A DNA stretch of 64,000 nucleotides from Thunnus maccoyii (GCF_910596095.1 NC_056535.1:3877001-3941000), one strand, 5' to 3'; shown: positions 46,693 to 60,290, counted from the stretch's first letter. The notes: generated from the letters alone by a model not told the origin. Made by a program: numbers and translations.

Positions 46693-48350
46693 ATATATTT
46701 ATTGGACATGTTTTTAGACACACAGCTAGACTGGACTGTTTGCGAGTGTGTGTTGGTGTTAATGTGTTTCAGAATAAGGATTCTCTGTGGCTGATACAAA
46801 CATGTGGAGTGACTGCCTTGCTGCATTCACAATCACAACAACTGGTTTCTCCACCTTGTGTTGTTTATACTGATGCCAATGGACATCTGCCATGACACTG
46901 GACAACCTATGGGCTCATAAATTTTATTTTTATCTTTTAAGTTGAACGCCATTTCATGCCCCGGGCTTTCTCTGCAGGTCTAGTTTATTGGCATGACTCA
47001 CCTCAAACAGTGGTTGATTTTTTTCTTTTTCTACATTAATAATTTATTCTATGAGAAAACTACTGATGATTTTGAGAATTCACTGTTAACTAAATCCAGT
47101 AAGGTTGGTGTAAGATGCCTGGCATTTTAGTTAAAAAAATCTTCAAGTGCACTTAAAAGCAAAAAGCATTTTCTTGTGACTATCCTTTTTTTTTTTGACA
47201 AGACTTTAACACTGGAGCTGAAAACTGACACTGATTTGAGTCTGTCTGAACACAGTAAACCCAGTCCCAACAGTCTGAAATTACAGCAGGTCAAAACTGA
47301 ACTCGACTGAATGACATACTGTATTTGGGACCCTGCAGCTTCTGTTCCTAAGCCTAGCAGAAGAACATTAAACTACTGATACTGGGCTCGGTATGATAGT
47401 ATTGTTTCCTTCTTGTTCCTGTCCCACTTGCCCTCCAGTTTGCTGCTAGTTGTCTGGAAAGTCATGGAGTTTGTGACCGAGCAGCCATATTGACTCTTCA
47501 AGCTAATTCAACACCAGCAGGAGCAAACGCAAGCTTCCAGACATAAATTCCCCTTAATGTTGGTTGATAGAATATATTTTGTAAGAGATTATTTTTATAT
47601 AAATATTTTTTATTTATTTTCTATCTCATTATGTAAGATATTCTCCCTCTTTAGCATTTCTAAATGTTCAGTCACTGAACTTAGCAAAAGGAAATGACCC
47701 ACTGAAACACTGTTTGGAAAATGTGCCTTGTTCCTCAGTAGCAGAATATAATAATGTTATACTGAAATGTGCAGTATTGTGATTTATTACTTTCAGGAAA
47801 CATGATCCCACCTTAGAGAATTAAAGTCCTGGCATCACCTGCAGGCTAGCTGCTGTACCATTAATGTTCTGTAACTCAATGCTATCTCTGGTAGAGGGTT
47901 GCTTTCATCTGTTTCTCAAAAAGCAAACTGTGTTTTTGGGGTTTATTGGCATTAGAATTTGAACCTTTATTAATTTTAACCAAGTTAAACAGGGTTTCAT
48001 TTGTTAGCAGACAGAAACTATTTTCTAACTACATTTTTAACAGAACTTTACACCTGTGGTACTTTTTTTTTTTTTTTTTTTAACCAGTAATATGTCATTG
48101 TAACTGTTGGTTTCTCCCTTATTTACAATATCCATCCAAAGTCATCTCTCTTGGCCATCTTTCCCTCTTTTTAGCTGTGGTTGTCCAAAAAATGCTGTTT
48201 GGTCCTCCCCATCCACTAATGTGTTAGCCATGACTAGCGAAGCCACTCGACTGTTCTCTCCTGTTGAGTTTGAGATGTTTAAGCCAGAAAAGTCTTATGG
48301 GAAATGGTGTTTGTTAAAGGCTGCTGAGAACAGAAATAATAAATAAATAT
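46693..48350 (+). other. wnt7a 3' UTR and flank
   Basis: AT-rich sequence after the wnt7a stop with several ATTTATTTT-like stretches. Candidate polyadenylation signals are ATTAAA at about 47820 and AATAAA at 48338-48343. A run of 20 T is at 48063-48082. The true 3' end is not determined. Confidence 0.45.
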
Positions 48351-48595
48351 ATACAATTATCAGATTACAATTTCCATCCATTTACGCATATGGATTGAAC
48401 AGCATGACATACTGTTGACTATGGCTACATTTTTAGAAATTTGCATTACTTCAAATGTGATGCAAATGAGGTATTATTACTTCAAGAAGAACCTAAAGTT
48501 ATAGTTTCACTTTGGCTCTCTATAAGATTAACTAGTGATTCACAGATATACAGTTTGTGCAAGTCTATCACTAACACAAAGGGCTGGGTATCATA

Positions 48596-49233
48596 AGATA
48601 TAAATATTTTATGCCTAATAGACAGTCCAAAGATGACAGGAAATGAGGGGCAAGATAGATGAGGAATGAACCTGGATGTATAAAGAGAACTGGATATGTT
48701 GCCGCCACTCAGCCTTGCTGCCAAATTTTCCAAGTGGTCACTCACAGTATTGCAGCAAAAATATCCTCCGCGGCCTGAAAAGCATTTTCCCCATATACCA
48801 CCTATAGACGTCTATAAAACTGTTGGTAGGACACCTCAAACTGCAAATAAGGTCAATTATGATGCCTTGTATTATGAATTTTTAATCCATGAAGGTTTTA
48901 TAATTGTAAAACTCTTTTCAAGCCTTTTGTGACGTCATCTTAATGTAAAGTCTATGGGCCGGACAGGAACGTGTAGGTGGGGCCAGTTGGAGAAACACTA
49001 CTGCGCACATTCAGTGGGCTGCACAATACGGAAACAAACCCTGAAGCTAGAAATATTTTAGTCTTATGTGCCAGGTGAGCAATTTTCATTCGATTGAATA
49101 GATGCCTTCTTTGAGTCTGGTATCCAGTTCCTACAATACATCCCAGGGAATGACATGCAACAGGTCCTGAGTGGACACAAACCAGGGACAGTTTATGGTC
49201 GGCACCTTAACTCCTAAGTCACCAGAACACCAA
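48596..49233 (-). mobile_element. Minus-strand tRNA-SINE, split by another element
   Basis: Read on the minus strand, the head has TTAGGAGTTAAGGTGCCGAC (A-box-like), TGGTTTGTGTCCACTCAGG (B-box-like) and TTGCATGTCATTCCC at about 49218-49145. The tail has CATTTCCTGTCATCTTTGGA then TATTAGGCATAAAATA at about 48645-48600. The two are separated by the element at 48687-49130. A 13-bp duplication flanks the whole. Confidence 0.7.
48687..49130. mobile_element. Inner inverted-repeat element within the SINE
   Basis: 444 bp bounded by GAACTGGATA (48687-48696) and TATCCAGTTC (49121-49130), an exact 10-bp inverted repeat. The interior holds CCATAGAC/GTCTATGG-like motifs known from other fish repeats. It has no coding frame. 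It is the youngest layer of the nest. Confidence 0.65.
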
Positions 49234-49499
49234 GCTGGGTATCATATTTCACGTTTTCTGATATGCTGAAAATATCATACCTGAGTTTTGTTACTAATAC
49301 AAAAACAAAAATAAATAATGAATTAAATTAAAGTTTTGAAGATATCTGATCTAAGCATAAGTAGAAAAGATTAAGAATCTGACTAAGCATTCAATCCCAA
49401 ATTTCAGTATTTGACAAGTTTCTACACTTTGTTTTTAAAAAACATTTCTTTCGGTACTCAATAAGTACTAAGGTTTGATACCCAGCCCTAATGCTTAAA

Positions 49500-50690
49500 T
49501 GTAAAACAATCAGAGGTACCTTAAAAGGGACACTAGAGACCAGTCTTGATAGTACAGTATCATGAAAGGTTGATAATAGATAGAAGGAGGGTGAATTACA
49601 TGGCTATTGTTGCAGAGGCCATGCGTTTTTTCACAGTTTTGTTATTATAAAGAGTTTCTAGTGAAGTGCCAGTCAGTACTTACTCAGTCCTCATTAAAGG
49701 TTGTTCTTGTATGTGACTGAACTTATATCACCCAACTGCTGTAGTGCTCTTAAATCAGAGGTCATTGTTGACTTGTTTCATGTAAAACCACATTGTCTTT
49801 TCATTCTTTTTTGGTTAATAAATGTTGCCTCTGAATTGACAGATTGTTTTTTGTTTAATACACATTTTTGTAGTTTGGTTGTAATATGAGGACACATCAC
49901 AGTCAAATAGGCGTGATTGAGGGTCGTGGTGCAGAGTGTGTCACAGCAGTGTGTGTTCCTCAGTGAACAGTGGGAGTCTGGAGCTGCCGGCTGATGGATT
50001 ACTCTGACATCTGCTTCATTCACTCCTCACTAACGTTGCTACAACAACCACACTGTGCCCCCCAAAAATTCTCCTCGTCTCATCGAGAGGCCAGACTGCC
50101 CATTAACAAAATGGTAACCATGCAAAACCCAGATAAAATTTGGATGCTATTTATTTTGTGGAAATGGCAAATGGGAAGAAAGCGGGGAGGGGCCTTTACA
50201 ATTGGAAGGGGAGGATGTCAAGAAGGATTTCAATCTGAGCAATAGAAAAGGTCTTAACTCCCGGAATAATCGGCACAAAACATTCCTCGGCTAAACTTTG
50301 CCTCAATAGAGTGACGCTTTCAAAAGGCAGCTGGCCAAACAGCCTCGGTTAGAGTAACACCAAGGCTCTGTCACTGAGAACTCAACAACATTATCTGAGT
50401 CTCACAGAGTGCACTTCCCTATTCACATCTCCAATGATGTGGCTTCCAACTTACTCTGTCAACATGAAATAAGACACAGTCACAGACAGAGAAATGATAT
50501 CTAAACATACTTATTACCTATTATCTTATCCTTCATTCTATCAATCTATCATTATCAATCTTATCTTTCCTTCTGCTCACTCACTTATAAACCTCTTTAA
50601 ATATACGCTTTATGCATCCAACTGTAGTTCCACTTTCTAATAAGGCACACTTCATAAAAACTTAATTAATTTCATTTCATTTTTTGGTTG
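49500..50690. other. Spacer without recognised feature
   Basis: No gene or bounded element supported. Frames of 62-91 codons lack domains. Confidence 0.45.
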
Positions 50691-50699
50691 CTGGGTTTT

Positions 50700-51040
50700 A
50701 AAAATCACTGCAATGATGCGGCACAGCTGGCCTTCTTCTGGCCCAGATAAAATGGATGTGAGCCTGAAATGGCCCACATGTAAAATAGCAAATATGGCCC
50801 AAATATCCCAAATCAAATGTGGGTCTATTTTGGTAAAGATGTGATGCTCTCAGTTATGTGTATTCTGGATGTGGGCCAGTTCTAGTTTATCTGGTTTGTT
50901 CTTTGGTGACATACAGCTTGCTTGTGGCCCAGATCTGGGAAACAGGAGCGGACTGCCCAGGTGCCATCTTTCCATGCGATATGTGGGTAAAAGTGCCAAA
51001 AGTGTTGGGTGTGGGCCGGATCTGGGCCACAGCAATTTTG
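50700..51040. repeat. Degenerate GGCCCAGAT-rich repeat
   Basis: Repeated variants of TGGCCCAGAT / GTGGGCC (for example near 50738, 50772, 50870, 50926 and 51010). It looks like a decayed tandem or dispersed repeat common in fish. Confidence 0.5.
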
Positions 51041-52139
51041 CTATCTGGGACAGCATGAAACTTGTTCTCAATTTTCGTCAGTCACTTAACTTATCAGGAA
51101 GACCACTTCAATTGATTATTTGCCATCAACAGCATCACTTACCTCCAGGAAAAGACCTACAGAGCATCTGGACAACAATTCATTCATTAACAACTTATTA
51201 ACATTTACAATTGCAGACGTGATGGATTGTTGTGAAGAACCTTCATTAATAACTCATTAAGCTACAGTTAATTACAACTTGGATTTTATTTTGTAGCTCT
51301 GGCCATCAGTTCTATGGGTTACGATAGTTATGATATGTACCCATTGAAGTAATGGCTGAGATCTGGGAACATGATGATATATGACTAAAAATAAGTGTTC
51401 TTAAACAGTGTTACTTATCTTCTTCTTCGTGGCTGATAATCTATTCAGTGAGATACCTACAGATGAATTTGAGAATACATTATTCACTAAATCTGGTAAG
51501 AACCCAAAAACCCCAAGTTGTTATAAGTGTAGTTCGCTTACTTACTTACCTTTGCTGATGGCCCATGAATACTCATGTATAACTGGCAGTGCTAGGCAAC
51601 CGAATTGAGTGTCCTTAGCCTAACCATTATTTTGTTGTGGAGTAATCTCACAGATATGTACCTTTTACTTTGGTAAAGTCATATATCTGCAGGTATCCAG
51701 CAACAGCCACTACTAGTTTGTCCTCCATGATTGTTAGCTCCACTTGTTCTGATTGGACAGTGGGAATAAATGGTTGTTCATGCACCTGATTTGTATATTG
51801 AATTAAACCATGCACTTTGTAAAATTGGCTGTAACTGACTGAAAAGGAGCACTGCAGTTATAAGTCAAAGCAACAGACTGACTCATCCTCCCCAGGGCTC
51901 CCTCTGTCAAAAACCACATGCCAGGTGGGCATCATTGAAGCACTAATGAACTACTTCATGATATTTTCCCTATAAACCAACCCGATCTTCAATCTGTGCA
52001 CAATGCGTGCAGATGATAGGCCAATCCTTCCAAGGGAAGTGATATCAATATAATGTGACTTTCTTTTATTTTATAAGGTGATTTTTGGATTATTAGAAGG
52101 AGGCAGGGGGATGAAGCAGCAGGAAAGCATTGTTCAAGA

Positions 52140-52290
52140 CCACCAACCAGACATCTTCAACGTCATGTCGAGCGATTTAACCAGAGATTTTAAACGTCAT
52201 GTCAAGCATTTTAGCTCGAGATTTTTAGCATCACCTTGGTCATTTTAACCAGAGATTCTTAGTGTCATGTCAGGACATTTTTACCGCATT
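52140..52290. repeat. Degenerate tandem repeat, period about 45
   Basis: The block TTTAACCAGAGATTTTTAACGT / CATGTC recurs three to four times (ACGTCATGTCGAGC, ACGTCATGTCAAGC, GTGTCATGTCAGGA, with TTTAACCAGAGATT twice). Non-coding. Confidence 0.6.
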
Positions 52291-52882
52291 TTACTGTTTT
52301 AACCCAAACTATGATCTTTCCCTAACCAAGTGTTTTTGTGCCTAAATCTAACCAATGGCATTAAATGAGATGCGAAAAAGTTACAAATGCAGCGTAAGAT
52401 TGACGTATCACCTGCACACAAAATTGGACTTTGGCGTATGCACTGCATGCAGTTTGAAAGTGTAAAGTCATGTTATTTGTACGCAGATTGTTAGACTGAG
52501 TTATATAAACACTAGTGCGTCACTGCCAAGGCCAAGGTGTTCAATGCCTCTGCTTGTTCAAGGGGTCTGGAACTGCTGGTGCCAGGCCAGCCTCTGTGTG
52601 TCTTTCTGCATGCATTGCACCTGTGAACACCTGCATTGAGGTGCTAGTCCAAGATTTATGACTGCCAGTCTGCTGCCTGAGCTGGCTGTTATTGCTGCGA
52701 CTACTTCATCTCCGCATCTGTTCCTGGAGCTGCTCATGCGAGTTGCCTTCCAGATACTCCATGTTGTCATCCAAAGTGGATATTTCATTTGTGCAGAGCT
52801 TAATTCTTTAATATTGACCTTTGTTTTTTTCAGATCATGAAAAACTGACAGGTTGGTGCTGCACTGCAAATGGCACTAGCTT

Positions 52883-52936
52883 GTGCAGGAGAGATTCTTT
52901 TGTGCAGGAGAGATTCTTTTGTGCAGGAGAGATTCT
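52883..52936. repeat. 19-bp tandem triplication
   Basis: GTGCAGGAGAGATTCTTTT is present at 52883-52901 and 52902-52920, and in part at 52921-52936. The copies are nearly identical, so the expansion is recent. Confidence 0.92.
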
Positions 52937-53694
52937 CAGAACGCTGATTATTTAAGACAGGGGCTGTTTAATAACTATCATTATGGCAGTACCTTCAGAG
53001 CGAGGGCCAATCAGGGTCCAAACAGAAATCTCCTCTGCCAACAATGACGTCGTAGCTGAAGAATGAGCCAAAAACAAGGTACACATACTTTGGAACACCA
53101 AAGGGTGTTATGAAGATTTTAATTGAAGGATGCATAAATCAAACATTTCATATCACATTCTTTAAACACTGCATCTACAATAAATCATAATTTGGCATAC
53201 AAGTGACTGAATAATGGATGATGTGTTATTTGTTGGTTAAAACAGGTTGAGGTTGGAGCATGCCAGATAATGATAAATCTATAGCCCTAAGCTACACTTC
53301 TGGTGGCTGGTTGTAAAATGTTTTCAGTGTTGAAATGGACTCACTGTTAAAGCACAGGCAATTAAACTGTTAAACTGTATCAGTGCTTTGCATCAATAGT
53401 CTATCAAATTCTCCCACAGATTATGGAATTTTAGAGTTTATTGCATTCATCTTGATCCTTTGATTTCAAGGGTATGCTCATCAAATTACAAAATTATCTC
53501 TAGTGGTTATTGAATAGTGCAGATAATTTAGTTTTTAATTTGATCAGGTTTTGAGATATCTATCTCTGAGATTCCTGTCTCCACCCCAAAACAACAGAGA
53601 TGAATGTAATTTTGCTTGTGGTTCTCACAACTTTTGAAAACAACATAAAAAAACCCCAAAAAACTCTTTTCAGAATTTGTTGTGTAGAATGTAT

Positions 53695-53717
53695 GGGGGG
53701 GGGGGGGGGGGGGGGGG
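53695..53717. repeat. poly-G run of 23
   Basis: An uninterrupted G tract. Its length should be treated with caution because homopolymers are prone to sequencing error. Confidence 0.85.
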
Positions 53718-54420
53718 TCTGACAATTTGCAGGTGAGAATTTGCAGCAGGTGAGAAAGTAAGTAGGATTTGAACTTATCTTTCATGCTATTTCAGTCACT
53801 TTCGTGTGTACATACAACAATGAATGTTTTCCAGGAGAGACTGTATGAAAGTGTGCCATGTTATCACCATATTTAAATGATGCTCATGTCTCTCCCCTCT
53901 CTATGGCAGGCTTTTAACAGCTATAACCACTTTTGACATCTCATGTGGTTGGACAACATATCACATGATGAAGTGGTTGTTTTGGAGTATTCCTCTGCCT
54001 TAGGAGAAACAGCTGGGTTCCTGGCACACACACAAAGAACTGGCATTTGTTGTTGGCTAGATAGACCTGGTGACTCTACTGTTAGCTGCTATGGCCAAGT
54101 TTTATCGAATAAACATGGACTAAAAAAAGCTTAAGTTGTTTTATTTTATTTCTTCCTTAATGATAAAACATGAGCTTTCAGAAACTCCCGTAGGTTGAAC
54201 TGGGCTTCCTGACACACTATGAACGGACTTGATGTAACTTGCTAGCAGGGCCGTAGGGATTCCCGCAGCCATGGTCCATGGAAGCCTGCAATCCATAACG
54301 ATCCATAAGCCAAGCAGCACTAAGGATAAACAACCCATAATGCAACACTCTTTGTAGGAAACACTCTTTCCATTCAAAAAGAATATTTGATGTTGTAAAT
54401 GTGCGTAATTGTCTTGTCAT

Positions 54421-57400
54421 CAAGGGTGTAGGTTTGTTTTGGAAAGTGGTGGGGACATAAATTTAACAATGGAAAACTTAGGGAAAGGAAACATTTTTTC
54501 ATTGCATTTCCTGCAATTTTACACAATATACTATGAGTATATAGTACTTTCTTGAACACAATAAAAGGTGAGAAATTATCACTATAATCACAGCATTTTA
54601 ACTTTTAAACAGTTAAATTCATAATATAACTGCCGTTGATGCAAACATGCACATCACATAGCTTTGATAAATTTGTGTCATGACCATTTTATTTTTTCTA
54701 CCAGATGGAAAAGCAACAGCACCATGAAGTTTTACTCTATACAGCAGCTTTAAATCAACACACATTTCTTTGTCTACCTTAACAAGGCCCCATGTCTCTG
54801 TCTTCTTTCCCCTCCTATATTATTACATGCACCCACAAGTTCATGTGTATGACTCAAATACATGTCTTCGCCTTTCAGTGATAGACACACATTGTCTACA
54901 TATTGCCTTGAGATCTAGTTTGTCTATCATGTTCCTATGTACATGGCACACTGCAGCATGGTTTAGACACTCTTGTGACACAGTCGATCTCAACCATGTT
55001 TTTAGCCTTCTCAAAGCATTAAAGCTCCTTTCTGCTTCTGTGGATGACACTGGTACTACTAGCAGCAGCCTGACCAAGGCCTCTACCTGGTCAAATAACC
55101 CCCTCACCTCTACCGACATCCCTCTTAGAATAACAGCTGCATCGCTACTGGATTGGACCATATGTTTCGAGAGTAAAATTTGGAGTTGGACCCTTAAACC
55201 ATCCCCATCCAGCTCAGGGTATGGCTCCATGACTTCTGTCACATTGCCTGTGAGGAGGACAGTCTCTTGTTTGTGGAGAGTTCCCACCAGGCTAAAATGC
55301 TCTTTAAACTGCTGATTCAGTGTCTAGCACTTTGGTGCAAGGTCTGTAATACTCTGCTCCACTGAAGTATCTCTTTAGTGGCTTTCTTTGATGTGGCATT
55401 TGGATTGTCTCAATGCCAAATGAGTTGACCATTGCCTCAGTGCCGTCAAATAGTCTGCAGAAGCTTTCCTCGTTCCTTTTGGATTGGAGAGAAGCTCTGA
55501 CATACTCAATAGCTTCTCGTATTCCAGAAACAGTTTCTGTCTGTTTTTGAAGTGACTTATTTAGACAAACCGGTTCACCTATTACCTCAGAAGCTAATGT
55601 AAACCAAATGATAGTCTTCCCTTTGTTAAATCTCTCTAGCAGACCATAAGCCCTTGTGCCACTATCCGATCTATTAGAAGATGCTACTTCTTCTAAAGTT
55701 GTCAACACATTTTCATACTGCCTGAGTACAGCACAGATTGCCTTGTCACAAACTGTCCATCGGGTAGGACACAGTGGTTTTAGGGCTGTGTTAGGTTGTG
55801 GTCCTGCATTTGCCTTTGACATTGCCTTGAACTTTCCAGACTGATGCTTAGACATCCTAGCTCATTGATCCAAAACAAAGACTCATGGATTATGGGTGAA
55901 GCATTACAAGCAGACTGTGCAATGAGATGTGAACAGTGTGCCCCACAGTGCACATAGAGCGCCAATGGTTGGCATCTCTTCACCCGGCCTGTGCTCCAGG
56001 AAACTTAGCAGCCATATTCACTACACCATCATAAGTCTGACCATGCAATAATTATGTCTTCCCCTGTGGTTCCTGAGACCTCATATACTACCACAAGAAC
56101 TTCATGGGGAACCAAATCATGGTCTACATATCTAACGCATACGGACACCTGTTCTTTCCCAGTTATGTCTTGGATGCTGTCAGTGATTATGCTGTACTGC
56201 AGAACTGATTGAGATTTTATTGAAGTTGTGAACTTGTGGAAAATGCTGGGTCTACACTCTTTGCCAATTTGCTGTTTTTGACCACATATGCTTTAACACA
56301 ATCAAAGCAAAGCAAAGATGAGCAGTAGTGAAGAAAGGGATAGAGCTGGTACCACTTTGCTTGAAAATGTCGCACTCTATTTGACAGTACCTGAGGCCCT
56401 ATGTGTTTTGGGTCTGGTTGGTTTGGTTTGTTACCATAACACTTTCTTTGCCCTCATGCTCCCTGACACCATTGCTCTCACTGTCTCTGGTCCCGTCGCT
56501 AACAACATCTTCTCTATGTGGGCCAATCTCCTACAAACAAAGATGTAATGCAGCATGTTTAGTTGTACTAACCAAGCAGGAATTTGACCACAATACGGAG
56601 ACTCTGAGTATGTCTTACTAAGCCCTTTTAAGTCCTAACCTTCAACCCTGTGCGTTGGTCTGCCTTTATTGTGTCTGAGGTGCTTGTACTTGGTGGTGTT
56701 CCCACATCAACCTGACAAAACAACCATCTGATGTGTACCATATGAAAAGCCAATGCCCGTTTCCTTGGTATATCATACAATATCAGCCAATGATCCTAAA
56801 ATACATCAACAAAAAAATCACAATACTTTTTATGATGCACATATATATAGTAAATCATAAATGTGCTCTATAAACATTTAAATATGTCATGACATTAACT
56901 ACAAGAACCTATTATGATTTATTAATCATGTTTTTAATGTTTTATAAATATCAGAGGGAGAAATACACTCTCAGACAACACTAAAGATCACAGTTGAAAT
57001 GCTTATCTGGTCACCTCTTTCTCCTCTCTCTCTGTCTGTCTCTATCGCTCTCTGATGCATGTATGGACAACCACTATGTAATACACTGTCACTGACAGCT
57101 ATATTTGTCTAGTTTTGGTCTTGCACATGGGATAAATTGTTTTTTTAACAATTACATCAGAAGGATGTGCTCATTGAGATAACATTACAGCACACAGGTC
57201 GGTCTCTCTCTCTTATCTGTATTGACAACCACTAAGTGATACACCTTAACTGAAAAAAGGGCACTCTGGGGAAGACAGAATAGCAAAGTAGTAGTCCTGG
57301 AAAAATTACTAATGCTCCTCTTGTTTGGCCAACAACATGAGAACATGAGAAGAACAAGAACAGTTAATGTTAGCCAAGTCAAAAGTAATAGTAACAACAT

Positions 57401-57961
57401 TTAGTTTGCTAGCTAACTACGTTATCTGTTAATGTTAGCTAAGTATACCAGCTACTAGTACTACGTTAATATGTCTAACTATTTTTGTTTGTACAGTGCT
57501 AACCCTAGCAAGACTATTACAATTCCTGGTCTGTAGTGAGTTAGCCAGCCCAGGACAGCTGTGTCTTTCATATCACTGAACAATCAGCATGTTTAATTTG
57601 ATACCAGTACCATAACATTATGATCACAGAAAGCAAAGACAGCCTAGATTATTTTGTGTTCTACCCTCAAGCTCTCCCCTCTGACTAAGCGCAGTGCTGT
57701 TTCTGATTCATCCAAAAGGCACTCCAGCAATCACATCGCTGCGTGTAAGGGAGGCGGGAACAAAGTGAACAAACACCAATAGAAACTATTTCTCATCCAG
57801 GGGGAACATGAGGGAGTTAACCCTTTATAGAGCCGATGGAAATTATACTTGATTTAAATGCATATGCAATTAATATCATATTAGTGGTGGGGACAATTTT
57901 AGGTAATCAGAAAAGTGGTAGGGACATATCTCCACTGTCCCTACTATGAACTATACACATG
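54421..57961 (-). mobile_element. Full-length but dead hAT transposon
   Basis: About 3.5 kb flanked by CTTGTCAT (54413-54420) and CTTGACAT (57962-57969), an 8-bp duplication with one mismatch, as hAT elements make. The ends are CAAGGGTGTAGG and, inward from the right, CATGTGTATAG. Subterminal AGTGGTGGGGACA is present near both ends (54446-54458 and 57883-57895), with another AGTGGTAGGGACA on the right. A minus-strand transposase remnant lies inside (54841-56290). The remaining 56300-57880 has no recognised coding content. Confidence 0.8.
54841..56290 (-). pseudogene. hAT transposase remnant (DUF4371 plus dimerisation domain)
   Basis: Pieces on the minus strand, in order: a DUF4371-like part (about 56270-56020; ITDSIQDITGKEQVSVCVRY and DLVPHEVLV); YVHCGAHCSHLIAQSACN (about 55950); LCPTRWTVCDKAI (about 55770) in a 183-codon frame; and the C-terminal hAT dimerisation motif VPVSSTEAERSFNALRRLKT with LNHAAVCHVHRNMID (about 55060-54910). 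At least two frameshifts (about 55312-55325 and 55850-55860) and a missing contiguous N-terminus show it is inactive. The layout resembles ZMYM1-like hAT proteins of fish. Confidence 0.85.
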
Positions 57962-57969
57962 CTTGACAT

Positions 57970-60290
57970 TGCAATGCAGTATATATATAGTAAACTACTG
58001 AGCAGGCCGTGGCATTATGATGATATTGCCTGTCAAGCCAGTAGGGCCAGCCACAGTAGTTTAATAGATATAAGGCTGGGTCAAGCCTCTGAGTATCTGC
58101 TCCTTGCTTGGATGAGAGTGAGATGTATAGGCAGCTTAAAGATAAGTTAGGTCAGGGATAGAGAATGGTGTTGCCTGTCATGAGATTTATGACGGCACAG
58201 CCTGACACCCACCATTACAATGGTAATAGTGATAGGTCAAACCTAATTTAACAAGAATGCCAGGCTTCCTTTGGAATACTCACTCAAATTTTGGCACATT
58301 TAACTGTGTATTGAAAACTGTAAATGGCCTCTTTGTCAAATGTAATATCCCCCCAAATTATTATTATCATTACATATTATTATATTCAGGTCAATATGGT
58401 ATTTTTAGAATGAGGTCATGCAGCACCACGTTTTTTTCATACATGCACACATGCTCACAATCCATGGATATGAAAGAAAAAAAAGATCAAACTGGGGGAA
58501 AAAACATTGCTCAGGTATGTGTTGTAATCGATTAATCTACTACTCATACGCATCCCTAGAATAGAGCCAGGGAAAAGTTCAGTTAGAGCACACAGAATAG
58601 GGTAATTCCAGCAACACATCTATGTTTCACTACAGCTCGACAGTGTCCCTCTGCTGCGCTCCAGCAAGGAAACACTGGCGAAACACAAACAGGGAATTTT
58701 GGTGTAAACTGTAACCTTGAAAGATACCCACTTGATTTGGCTGACTAATACTGGTGAAGCCTCATATCAGCTTTGATTCAACAAGCATGGACAGGAGGAA
58801 TTATTACAGTCACCAATAACTCTTTGTGTTATAAGTATTGTGTTAAAGACAGACTGGAAAAGATCTGAACCTATCCTCTAACTCTGCTGTCATTCACTTT
58901 TTTTTATTTTACAGTTAATCTTACCTGAGTGAAGGTGTCACAATGTGGACACAATGTTCTCATGATATTCGTGACAAAAACACTTTTTGTAAATAGTACA
59001 CGCAACTCTATATTTAAAGGATTATACAGGTTTCCAATGTTGCAGTCATGCCAACAACCTGCTTTTTCCATCTCAGTCCAAACAGAGATCAATGTGTGGA
59101 GCAGGTAGAGATCTCCTGCCATCGGCACTGAGGCGTCATGTAGTTGTGCTGTGGTTACGTACTGAGACATGAAGCCATGCAGGAGGTCCCTGGCCCCCTT
59201 TGTTTCCTGCAGTGATTGACAGTCGGCTTAATCCCAGTGAAGCCAAAGGAAATAACATCAAGATGCACTTAATTACACTTTTTTTCTCCTGCAGGCCTTT
59301 CTACCACATGTGTGGCGTGTATCTGAAATTACATTCCACGTATGAAAAGGATTAGAAATGATTCTCATGCTTGTGTTAGCTTGCAGTTCATACCAATTTG
59401 TGGAGTATATAGAAGAGTATCATGCTGTTATTAGAGCTTACAGCACGGGGGGAACTAAATTATGAGTTGTCCCTACAAAGGTTTACATCAGACGCTACAC
59501 CCTATGCTCCTTTGACTGTAAAAATGTGTGAAGAATGCAATAATGACACATGGTGTGCACCGTATGAACCACTGTACTGACAGCACATGGGAGGTATGTC
59601 CCTGTGGCCATGCTGACATGAAAACCAAATAAGCAAGCATCAGCTACACAAACGACTTCCTGCTTCACGCCCAGCAAGCTATAATTTTTCCCTAAATAAA
59701 GGGATGTAAAAAGTTCTTGAAGCATATTGGGCCATTAAATGATGAGAAAACTCTGATGTCTAGGGCCTGAAGCAGAGCGTGGGTGGAGAGGTTGAATCAA
59801 CAACTAATACAAATCCTGTATCCTGTTTCAGTTTACTGCCTAAACAACTCTGACTAATCATAGCAGAGATCATTATTTATAGAGATAGCAAGTACGCTTT
59901 AAGTGACACATAAATTCCTATGTAGAAGTTACTGGTTCTCAACGGTTTCATCACCTTGCACCATTCACACTTGATTTAGGCCGAGGAATGTGGTGGATCA
60001 TCCCGCAGCAGAGGGGGCAGCTGGAGGAACCTGAAAACAGTTGTGACAGTCAAGCTAAAATAAGTTTGAGTAATGAACAGCATGGTGACAGACAAATACT
60101 ATATCAATATATCCAAAACAATTGTGCCCTCTTCAAATGCTTAGCATGATGAATGAGAAGCAACTTCTAATACACAATCACAGAGCTTACATTAAAGCGA
60201 TAATTGATTATATCTTCTGTCAATCCATCTCCATGTTGCTCTGCTCTATTTGTAAAATGAATGTGTTTTAAATTATACTTGCTATATTTA
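57970..60290. other. Spacer without recognised feature
   Basis: No gene, RNA or bounded element could be supported. The longest frames are 92 and 88 codons and show no domain. Confidence 0.45.

Larger units (their letters stand above)
48581..49488. mobile_element. Inverted-repeat element interrupted by nested insertions
   Basis: An exact 13-bp inverted repeat, GGGCTGGGTATCA (48581-48593) and TGATACCCAGCCC (49476-49488), bounds a short element. The stretch 48596-49233 is an insertion into it: GCTGGGTATCATA occurs on both sides (48583-48595 and 49234-49246) as a 13-bp target duplication. Without the insertion the element would be only about 260 bp. Confidence 0.78.

Noticed and set aside
54770-55315. 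181-codon plus-strand frame
   Set aside because: Antisense to the hAT dimerisation domain, which carries clear family motifs on the minus strand.
56318-56548. 76-codon plus-strand frame within the hAT element
   Set aside because: No family similarity recognised; lies opposite the decayed transposase side and has no supporting signals.
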